A stretch of 64,000 nucleotides of DNA from JBFYTX01 sp963739515 (lineage in GTDB: Bacteria; Chloroflexota; Dehalococcoidia; Dehalococcoidales; RBG-16-60-22). A program made the translations under genes and the position numbers. Where the stretch lies: NCBI GenBank assembly GCA_963739515.1, contig CAVUAO010000003.1, positions 496,001 to 560,000 on the forward strand, in the 5' to 3' direction. Of this stretch, positions 7,087 through 13,625 are shown one piece after another (position 1 is the first letter of the stretch; each line of letters starts with the position of its first letter). The notes below the pieces were generated by a model. The model saw only the letters and a list, made by a program, of their open reading frames with translations. It was not told the DNA's origin and searched no databases.

Positions 7087-8325
7087 TCACCGGAGCGGAC
7101 TGCCGTAAGCCCTTTCACCATGCTGGGAGAGGTCCAGACCCACCGTTTCCTCGGAAGCCGTTACTCTTAAGCCCATCGTAAGTCCTACCAGCTTGCCGAG
7201 GACCCAGGTCAAACAAAAAGAGTAAGCTCCGACGGAGCCGATGCCCGCGAGCTGTTTCAGGATTTGCATGCCGCTGCCCGCAATAAGTCCATCGGCGCCG
7301 GCGGGGTTGACGGATAGCGAGGCAAAAACGCCGACGGATAACATTCCCAGGATACCGCCGACACCGTGGACCGCGAAAACATCCAACGAATCGTCAAAAC
7401 CGAGCTTCATTTTGAACAAGGTCATGGCATAATAGCAGACAATGGCGGCGGCGATGCCGATAGGTACCGCCGCTAAAGGGCTGACATAGCCGGCGGCGGG
7501 AGTTATCGTAGCTAAACCAGCGATGGCTCCGGTCACGGTGCCGAGGATAGTGGGGCGGCGGTAAATCCAGCCAAGCATCATCCAGGTGAAAGCAGCGGCC
7601 GCGGCAGCGGTATTGGTGGCGACAAAAGCGCTGGCCGCCAGGCCGCCGGAGGTCAAGGCACTGCCGGCGTTGAAGCCAAACCAGCCGAACCAGAGCAGTC
7701 CCGCCCCGAGCACCACCAGCGGAATGTTGTTCGGTTCCATAGCATCCTGGGGAAAGCCACGCCGTTTGCCCAGCAGCAGGACCAGGGCCAGCGCGGAGAT
7801 GCCGGCGTTGAGATGTACCACGGAACCACCGGCAAAATCAAGAACGCCCAAGTTGGCTAGCCAGCCCCCGCTGCCCCAGACCCAATGGGCGACCGGACTG
7901 TAAACGAGGGTCAGCCAGAGCGCGGAGAAGACACATAATGCGCTGAATTTTATCCTTTCGACAACGGCGCCGGTGAACAAAGCTACGGTGATAATGGCGA
8001 ACATCGCCTGGAATATCATGAACGCCAGATGGGGCACGGTTGAGGCATAGACCGGAGAGGGGGCTTGCCCGACGTTATTAAGACCGAGGAAATTAAATCC
8101 ACCGATAATGCCGGCATGGTCGGTGCCAAAGCTAAGGCTGTAACCAAAAAATATCCAGAGAAGTCCAACCAGACCCAGGCAGGCGAAACTCATCATCATG
8201 GTGGAGAGGAGGTTTTTCCGCCTTACCATACCGCCGTAAAATAGCGCGACACCGGGTGTCATTAACATGACCAGAGCCGAGGATATCAGAATCCAGACAG
8301 TATCCGCCGGATTGATAGGCATCAA
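7087..8325 (-). CDS. amt: Ammonium transporter Amt, copy 2
   Basis: 412 aa Amt channel, near-identical in plan to copy 1: same YGGMVRRKN helix, DFAGGSVVHLNAG pore-histidine segment and FAVHGVGG second-histidine segment. Differences cluster in loops and in the cytoplasmic third. There is no PII gene directly behind this copy; the amt1-glnB unit follows after a 105-base gap holding amt1's own putative operator, so the two copies may be separately transcribed. Starts possible at ATG 8325 or the next ATG (MM). The ribosome site AGGAGG is evident. Two channels may serve different ammonium ranges, which is inference. Confidence 0.95.
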   Translation of the reverse strand: MMPINPADTVWILISSALVMLMTPGVALFYGGMVRRKNLLSTMMMSFACLGLVGLLWIFFGYSLSFGTDHAGIIGGFNFLGLNNVGQAPSPVYASTVPHLAFMIFQAMFAIITVALFTGAVVERIKFSALCVFSALWLTLVYSPVAHWVWGSGGWLANLGVLDFAGGSVVHLNAGISALALVLLLGKRRGFPQDAMEPNNIPLVVLGAGLLWFGWFGFNAGSALTSGGLAASAFVATNTAAAAAAFTWMMLGWIYRRPTILGTVTGAIAGLATITPAAGYVSPLAAVPIGIAAAIVCYYAMTLFKMKLGFDDSLDVFAVHGVGGILGMLSVGVFASLSVNPAGADGLIAGSGMQILKQLAGIGSVGAYSFCLTWVLGKLVGLTMGLRVTASEETVGLDLSQHGERAYGSPLR

Positions 8326-8367
8326 GGACCTCCTGGATGACCGTATCTTTCAATAATAACGGGGAAA

Positions 8368-8385
8368 TGTTACGAATAGATTACA
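8368..8385 (-). promoter_or_regulatory. Candidate nitrogen operator upstream of amt2
   Basis: On the minus strand TGTAA-N8-TAACA, 43-60 bases before the amt2 start. Together with the glnA and amt1 sites it gives TGTRA-N8-TRACA. The inner pattern GTAAT-n6-GTAAC is also close to the GlnR box. Evidence is recurrence and position only. Confidence 0.45.
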
Positions 8386-8429
8386 TGAAGGTGAAAATGG
8401 GAAAAATCCGGTAACCGGGAATCAGGCGG

Positions 8430-9095
8430 CTATTTGGCCTTGATAAATCTATAGCCGATATTGCGCACCGTCTCGATATAAGTATGTTCCGCGTCCTCGA
8501 TTTTGCTGCGGAGTCGGCGGACGTGCACGTCCACGGTGCGGTCGCCGCCGTAGTAATCATAGCCCCAGATTTTATCGAGCAGGGCTTCACGGGTATAGAC
8601 GCGTCCCCTATCGCTGGCCAGCAGCTTGAGCAGCTCGTATTCTTTAAAGGTCAACTCGGCCAGTCTTCCCTCGATGGTCACCTCGCAGGTGGCCAGGTCG
8701 ATGGTCAAATCGCCGCATTTTATCTGCTCGGCAGTGGCGGCTTTGACGGTTTTGCCTAAAGCCCGATTAATTCTTAATACCAGCTCTTTAGTATCGTACG
8801 GGGAGACAAGAAAATCGTCGGCAACGGGACTGAAGTCAATATTTTCAAGGAGTGCTTCCGGGACGAGCGCGATCACCGGCAGGTTCCGCCCCTTCTTTAA
8901 ATTGCCGATGATTTCCGGCGTTCCGGCGTATAGCCCGTCCATTTCGAAGAGAAGAATATCGGGTCTGCCGCCGACGACGGCTTCGTCGACATCGCCGTCA
9001 TCCGGAACGAAAGAGCAGTCCAGATTGTGCCGTGCCAGGTTTTTACGGAGCTCTTCCTTCGTCCCATCTCCGGTAACTATCAGCACTTGCGTCAT
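8430..9095 (-). CDS. OmpR-family regulator with degenerate receiver
   Basis: 221 aa: an N-terminal receiver-like fold (about 1-120) and a C-terminal OmpR/PhoB winged helix (about 125-221: LTFKEYELLKLLASDRGRVYTREALLDKIWG, recognition helix near RTVDVHVRRLRSKI). The receiver is degenerate: the phosphoacceptor Asp position reads LLFEMDG (Glu51), the conserved Lys near ADDFLVSPYD is Ser, and the acid pair is incomplete. Phosphorylation is therefore unlikely, and no kinase is adjacent. It sits directly upstream of amt2 on the same strand. An orphan, phosphorylation-independent OmpR protein beside amt-glnB-glnA recalls actinobacterial GlnR, so control of nitrogen genes is an attractive inference but unproven. 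Confidence 0.85.
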   Translation of the reverse strand: MTQVLIVTGDGTKEELRKNLARHNLDCSFVPDDGDVDEAVVGGRPDILLFEMDGLYAGTPEIIGNLKKGRNLPVIALVPEALLENIDFSPVADDFLVSPYDTKELVLRINRALGKTVKAATAEQIKCGDLTIDLATCEVTIEGRLAELTFKEYELLKLLASDRGRVYTREALLDKIWGYDYYGGDRTVDVHVRRLRSKIEDAEHTYIETVRNIGYRFIKAK

Positions 9096-9341
9096 TGTTT
9101 TTCACCACCGCCGCCGCGAGCAGGCGTAAAGCCGTCCGTAAGGCCCGAGCCAGCGCCAAGACCGCTTTACAAATTTATCGGCGAGTATCTTATCCGCATC
9201 ATAGCCGAATTCTCCGGCAAACTCAACTACATATTAATGAAAGCAACGCGGTCGACCTCTCCTGCATCCGCAATGCCCACTTCGCTACCCAGCTGGAATA
9301 CAGCGATATTCCCCCTGTGGTATACGGTAGCCGTTTACCGC
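9096..9341 (-). other. Long 5' leader or decayed coding remnant ahead of the OmpR-type regulator
   Basis: No intact gene. A strong promoter (9349-9378) would give a leader of about 245 bases. Near the 5' end it folds into a nested hairpin (GCTACC pairing with GGTAGC, inner GGAATA with TATTCC). Two adjacent minus-strand frames read like protein: one through GNIAVFQLGSEVGIADAG to a TAG, the next frame through VVEFAGEFGYDADKI to LGPYGRLYACSRRR and TGA just before the regulator. They would join by a one-base shift, but no start codon with a ribosome site was found. Either a gene remnant or a structured leader; I cannot decide. Confidence 0.35.
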
Positions 9342-9348
9342 ATTTTTA

Positions 9349-9378
9349 ATCATAACATGCCACGTCCCTGCCTGTCAA
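9349..9378 (-). promoter_or_regulatory. Sigma70-type promoter for the OmpR-type regulator
   Basis: On the minus strand TTGACA (9378-9373), an 18-base spacer and TATGAT (9354-9349). This is the only consensus-like promoter in the 9096-9554 gap and points to the regulator gene at 9095. The rest of the gap (9379-9554) is AT-rich with no further gene seen; it must also hold the promoter of the gene at 9555. Confidence 0.65.
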
Positions 9379-9554
9379 TACTCCGGCGTTTGTTTTTCTG
9401 GCGTTTTTGTTACACCGGTCCGCCTCAAGTCCATTTTGTCCCGTTTTTAATATATTATTTAGTTGCTACTCAAGAAATTTATGTTTTATTTATCGCCCCG
9501 GACTTAATATAGAGTCGGTGTAATGGACGTATTTTTTAAGACGGGAGTCTTTAA

Positions 9555-10691
9555 ATGGAAATCGACGAGGAGTCATTGAAGACCATCACAACCCTACTGG
9601 GACAGGCGCAGGGGCCTAAAAAAGAAGACGTCGATTCGACGATTGAAATAACTAAAAAAAACCGACCGATGCCGCAAATGACGCAAATGCTGGAACAGGT
9701 CATCAAGATGGCCCAAACGACTCTTAACATCGATGCCGCCTCCGTGCTTCTCTTCAAGGACAACGACCAGGAGCTGTTCTTCGAGGCGGCCTCCAGCCCG
9801 GTCGGCCGGGTGCTGAAACAGGTGAAATTGAACAATCAATACGGTATCGCCGGGCAGGTCGCCCGCACCGGCAATCCGCTCATCGTTAACGACGTCAGCC
9901 GCAGCGAAAATTTCCACAAAATGGTCGATACCGCGACCGGCTTCAATACCAGGTCGCTTATCTGCGCGCCCCTGATGGTCCACCGGCGCGTCATCGGCGT
10001 CATCGAGGGGTTGAATAAACTGAACGGCAGCAAGTTCGACGAAAAAGACCTGGATATCCTCCTGGCGATAGCCTCCGCGGCGGCGGTCGCCATTGAAAAT
10101 ACCCGGCTGCACCAGAATATCGCGGACACGTTTAAAGCCACGCTCACCGCGATAGTATCCGCCATCGACGCCAGAGACCTTTCCCTGCGCGGTCATTCCC
10201 AGCGCGTGATGGAATACACTTTGCTGGCCAGCACTTATTTCTCGCTTGCTCCCGAGGAAACGGAAACCCTGGAATATGCCAGCCTGCTCCACGACATCGG
10301 AAAGATTGCCATGGACTCGCGGATATTCAGCAAATCGGAACCGCTGACGCCGGCGGAATCAGAAACGCTGCGGCGGCACCCGGCGACAGGTGCCAGTCTC
10401 TTGAAAGAAATCCCCTTCCTGGAAAAAGCCAGCGAGCTCGTGCTGGCCCACCATGAAAGATACGACGGCCAGGGATATCCCGCGGGACTGAAGGGCCAGG
10501 ACATACCGCTGGGGGCGCGCCTCATTGCCGCGGCCAACGCTTACGACATATTGACCATCGACCGGGACAACCGGCCGGCGATGTCTATCGAACATGCCAT
10601 CAAGGAACTGAACAGCGGCTCCGGCGCCCAATTCTGCCCGGATGCCGTGAGGTCGCTGATATCCGGCCTCCATGTGAATCTCCAGAAATAG
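9555..10691 (+). CDS. GAF domain / HD-GYP phosphohydrolase
   Basis: 378 aa. A GAF sensor domain spans about residues 45-190 (QMLEQVIKMAQTTLNIDAASVLL through IGVIEGLNKLNG to AIASAAAVAIENTRL), then an HD-GYP domain (about 195-370) with HSQRV, the metal motif LLHDIGKIAM and the signature HHERYDGQGYP. HD-GYP proteins hydrolyse cyclic di-GMP; the GAF domain would bind a small ligand or cyclic nucleotide. No membrane segment, so it is cytoplasmic. It stands alone: the preceding genes are on the opposite strand and the 3' side holds two repeat elements. Ribosome site GGGAG before the ATG. Confidence 0.9.
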   Translation: MEIDEESLKTITTLLGQAQGPKKEDVDSTIEITKKNRPMPQMTQMLEQVIKMAQTTLNIDAASVLLFKDNDQELFFEAASSPVGRVLKQVKLNNQYGIAGQVARTGNPLIVNDVSRSENFHKMVDTATGFNTRSLICAPLMVHRRVIGVIEGLNKLNGSKFDEKDLDILLAIASAAAVAIENTRLHQNIADTFKATLTAIVSAIDARDLSLRGHSQRVMEYTLLASTYFSLAPEETETLEYASLLHDIGKIAMDSRIFSKSEPLTPAESETLRRHPATGASLLKEIPFLEKASELVLAHHERYDGQGYPAGLKGQDIPLGARLIAAANAYDILTIDRDNRPAMSIEHAIKELNSGSGAQFCPDAVRSLISGLHVNLQK

Positions 10692-10783
10692 TTGTCTGAA
10701 GAGCTATGCGGTAAGCATTGACACTTTTTCCAAAGCTACGAAGTTCATTTTCAACTTAATTCTCTTTTCGGTGATTTTTATAC

Positions 10784-10889
10784 TCACCCCCTATCCCCCT
10801 CTCAAACAGGCATATTTATAGTTCTCGTTTTATCTCTTGTTTGAGAGGGGGAGGTAAGAAAAGAGGGGTCGTGACCCCTCTTATACGCC
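10784..10889 (-). repeat. Intergenic inverted-repeat/terminator element, copy B
   Basis: TCACCCCC, left arm CCCCCTCTCAAACA (10795-10808), right arm TGTTTGAGAGGGGG (10838-10851), A-rich spacer, then tail hairpin AAGAGGGGTCGTGACCCCTC (10861-10880, continuing TT) and a TACGCCC end. Same layout as copy A, with the same CTCAAACA arm variant. No minus-strand gene lies beside it. Confidence 0.85.
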
Positions 10890-10904
10890 CTGATTTCTGG
10901 GGAA

Positions 10905-11013
10905 GAGCTTTGAGAGGGGCTCCGCCCCTCTCTCTCTTTACTTCCCCTCTCCAGCCAGATAAAATGCCGAACTTAAAACTGTTGCAGGCTGGAGAGGGGA
11001 CCAAGGGGTGAGG
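10905..11013 (+). repeat. Intergenic inverted-repeat/terminator element, copy C (reverse orientation)
   Basis: Reverse complement of the element: tail hairpin GAGAGGGGCTCCGCCCCTCTC (10912-10932), then arms CCCCTCTCCAGCC (10944-10956) and GGCTGGAGAGGGG (10987-10999), then CCAAGGGGTGAGG. It faces copy B tail to tail. The stem core is AGCC/GGCT where copies D and F have AAAC/GTTT, so both sides changed together. Tail-hairpin T-richness on the plus strand could end the transcript of the GAF/HD-GYP gene. Confidence 0.85.
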
Positions 11014-11233
11014 CTATTGAAGAATCGATTTATTAAGCTTCATCGTCCGCTTGCGAAGTAGAACCGAATAATAGTATCGTATGTAGAGATATTTTGACCC
11101 TGAGCGACATCACTAAAACAAATAATAATAAGATATAATATATAGAGGACTCGATGGGCAGGCGGGGCGGGGGAAATTTCACCGGTAAATTTCAATACGA
11201 TAAGCGGTAAAATAAAGAGAGGACTTAGCGAGC
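11014..11233 (+). promoter_or_regulatory. AT-rich upstream region of the formate dehydrogenase operon
   Basis: No ORF seen. It contains TATAAT at 11134-11139 within an A/T-rich run but no good -35 at standard spacing, a TTGACC near 11094, and a GAGAGGA ribosome site 11-17 bases before the nuoE ATG. The operon promoter is expected here; the exact start is not determinable. Confidence 0.4.
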
Positions 11234-11746
11234 ATGGCTGAGACGGAAAATCGCACTAAAACGGCAGTACGCCAGGATGAAACCAGCCCGGCGGCCAGAT
11301 TGGAAAAGCTCCTGGCGGAGTTCAAGGGAGAAAAAGCCGAACTGATCCCGATATTACAGCACGTGCAGCAGGAGCTCGGCTACCTTTCCGAAGATGCCAT
11401 GAGACGCGTATCTCATTTTACCAGTGTTCCCGAGTGCTCCGTTTACGGCGTGGCTTCATTTTACGCCCAGTTCAAGTTCGTGCCGGTGGGGCGGCATATG
11501 ATCAGGGTCTGCCGCGGTACCGCCTGTTATATCAAGGGTTCTCCCCGCATCCTCGAAGAAATGGAAAAGCGACTGGGCGTCAAGGCCGGCGAGACCACCC
11601 CCGATATGAAATACACCCTGGAGACGATAGCCTGCATCGGCGCCTGCGCCCTGGCGCCCACGATGACGATCGACGGCGAGACTTACGGCAAGATGACGAC
11701 CAAGAAGGTCGCGGAGGTCTTAGGTGACAGCAAAAAACCCAGCTAA
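11234..11746 (+). CDS. nuoE: NuoE-like [2Fe-2S] subunit of formate dehydrogenase
   Basis: 170 aa, the thioredoxin-like ferredoxin subunit found in complex I (NuoE), NAD-reducing hydrogenases (HndA/HydC) and NAD-linked formate dehydrogenases. Helical N-terminal part (AELIPILQHVQQELGYL), then the cluster cysteines as C-x4-C (CRGTAC) and C-x3-C (CIGAC). It passes electrons between the flavin subunit and partner clusters. It overlaps the nuoF-like gene by 23 bases, and FdhA follows, so it is part of a soluble three-subunit enzyme rather than complex I (no membrane subunits are present). Confidence 0.95.
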   Translation: MAETENRTKTAVRQDETSPAARLEKLLAEFKGEKAELIPILQHVQQELGYLSEDAMRRVSHFTSVPECSVYGVASFYAQFKFVPVGRHMIRVCRGTACYIKGSPRILEEMEKRLGVKAGETTPDMKYTLETIACIGACALAPTMTIDGETYGKMTTKKVAEVLGDSKKPS

Positions 11747-13592
11747 CGGCAACCAGCGCACGATATCCATCTGCCAGGGGACCGGCTGCGTATCGGGGAA
11801 ATCGCTGGAAATCACCGAAGCCCTGAAAACCCACCTCGCGGAGATGGGCCTGAAAGATGTCAATGTCGATTTCACCGGCTGTCACGGCTTCTGCGAGCAG
11901 GGGCCGATAGCCATCGTCGAGCCGGAAGGCGTTTTCTATACCCACGTCGCCGTCGCTGATGTACCAGAAATTGTCACATCGCATCTCCGCGACGGCAAGC
12001 CCGTCGAGAGGCTTTTCTACAAAGACCCGGTCAGCGGGCAGGCTAATCCCTACCATAAAGACATCAAGTTTTACAGCATGCAGCAGCGCATCATCCTGCG
12101 TAATATCGGGCGCATCAACCCGGAAAGAATCGGGGACTATATCGCCGTCGGCGGCTTTAAATCTCTGGAAAAAGTATTAAAAGAGATGACGCCGGAGCAG
12201 GTCATCGACGTTATCAAGAGGTCGGGGCTGAGGGGAAGAGGCGGCGCCGGCTTTTCCACGGGCCAGAAATGGGAGTTCTGCCATAGCTCCAAAGCCGACC
12301 AGAAGTACATGATATGCAACGCCGACGAAGGCGACCCTGGGGCTTTCATGGACCGCAGCACGATGGAGGGCGACCCGAATACCGTCATCGAGGGGATGAC
12401 CATCGCCGCCTATGCCATCGGCGCCACCGAGGGCTATATCTATATCCGGGCGGAATACCCGCTGGCGGTCAAACGCGTCCGCCTGGCGCTAAAACAGTGC
12501 GAGGAAAAAGGCTTCCTCGGCGATAATCTGTTCGGCACCAGTTTCAGCCTCCACATCCACGTCAAAGAAGGGGCGGGCGCTTTCGTCTGCGGCGAAGAGA
12601 CGGCGCTGATGGCTTCGATAGAGGGCAAGAGAGGCATGCCCCGCCCCCGTCCCCCCTACCCGGCTGTCTCGGGTCTCTGGGGTAAACCGACCACCATCAA
12701 CAACGTGAAAACACTGGCGACGGTACCGGTCATCATCGCCAAAGGCGCGGAGTGGTACGCGGGCACCGGCACGGAAAAAAGCAAAGGCACCTGCGTCTTT
12801 GCCCTGACCGGGAAAATCGCCAACAGCGGCCTCATCGAAGTGCCCATGGGCATTAAATTGCGCAAAATCATCTACGAAATCGGCGGGGGGATAGCGGGCG
12901 GCAAGAAATTCAAAGCCGTCCAGACGGGTGGGCCCTCCGGCGGCTGCCTGCCGGAAGCCTATCTCGACCAGCCGGTCGACTACGAGTCGCTGACGGCCGC
13001 CGGCTCGATGATGGGGTCGGGCGGCATGGTCGTCATGGATGAGGACACCTGCATGGTGGACGTCGCCCGCTATTTCCTCTCGTTCACGCAGGCGGAGTCG
13101 TGCGGCAAGTGCATACCATGTCGGTGGGGCACCAAGCAGATGCTGGATATTCTCAATGATATTACCCAGGGTAAAGGCAGGAAGGATGATATCGATTTGC
13201 TCCTGGGGCTGGGGGCTTCCGTTAAAGATGGCTCGCTCTGCGCCCTGGGCGGTACCGCCCCCAATCCCGTACTGACGACAATCCGCTACTTCCGCGATGA
13301 ATACGAAGCCCATATCAACGAGAAACGCTGCCCGGCGCGGGCCTGCCGGGCGCTGCTGACCTATTACATCGACAAAGACAGGTGCGCCGGCTGTGGTATC
13401 TGCGCCCGTAATTGCCCGGTCGAGGCTATCCGGGGCGGCAAGCTCCTGGTGCATATTATCGACCAGGCCAAGTGCATTAAGTGCGGCACCTGCCTGGAGG
13501 TCTGCCCGGAGAAATTCAAGGCGGTCAAGAAGGTTTCCGGGGAGCCTTTTAACGCTCCCGCCGAGCCTATCCCCGTCGCGGGAAAGGCTTAA
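11724..13592 (+). CDS. nuoF: NuoF-like NADH/FMN subunit with ferredoxin domains
   Basis: 622 aa from a GTG start inside the nuoE end. Domains in order: thioredoxin-like [2Fe-2S] domain (about 10-100, CQGTGC and CHGFC), the NADH/FMN 51-kDa domain (GRGGAGFSTGQKW, GAFVCGEETALM), the N3-type [4Fe-4S] site ESCGKCIPCRWGT, and a C-terminal pair of [4Fe-4S] motifs (CAGCGICARNCP, CIKCGTCLEVCP). This long architecture matches HndC/HydB/HymB subunits of electron-bifurcating or NAD-reducing enzymes. With FdhA it should couple formate oxidation to NAD, possibly together with ferredoxin; bifurcation is inference. FdhA begins 33 bases downstream. Confidence 0.95.
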   Translation: MTAKNPANGNQRTISICQGTGCVSGKSLEITEALKTHLAEMGLKDVNVDFTGCHGFCEQGPIAIVEPEGVFYTHVAVADVPEIVTSHLRDGKPVERLFYKDPVSGQANPYHKDIKFYSMQQRIILRNIGRINPERIGDYIAVGGFKSLEKVLKEMTPEQVIDVIKRSGLRGRGGAGFSTGQKWEFCHSSKADQKYMICNADEGDPGAFMDRSTMEGDPNTVIEGMTIAAYAIGATEGYIYIRAEYPLAVKRVRLALKQCEEKGFLGDNLFGTSFSLHIHVKEGAGAFVCGEETALMASIEGKRGMPRPRPPYPAVSGLWGKPTTINNVKTLATVPVIIAKGAEWYAGTGTEKSKGTCVFALTGKIANSGLIEVPMGIKLRKIIYEIGGGIAGGKKFKAVQTGGPSGGCLPEAYLDQPVDYESLTAAGSMMGSGGMVVMDEDTCMVDVARYFLSFTQAESCGKCIPCRWGTKQMLDILNDITQGKGRKDDIDLLLGLGASVKDGSLCALGGTAPNPVLTTIRYFRDEYEAHINEKRCPARACRALLTYYIDKDRCAGCGICARNCPVEAIRGGKLLVHIIDQAKCIKCGTCLEVCPEKFKAVKKVSGEPFNAPAEPIPVAGKA

Positions 13593-13625
13593 GTTGCGGT
13601 TATTTGATGGCAATGGAGGCAACCC

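Noticed and set aside
9027..9512. Plus-strand ORF of 161 codons
   Set aside because: It overlaps the regulator start and its strong minus-strand promoter, is low-complexity in reading and has no ribosome site; judged a shadow.
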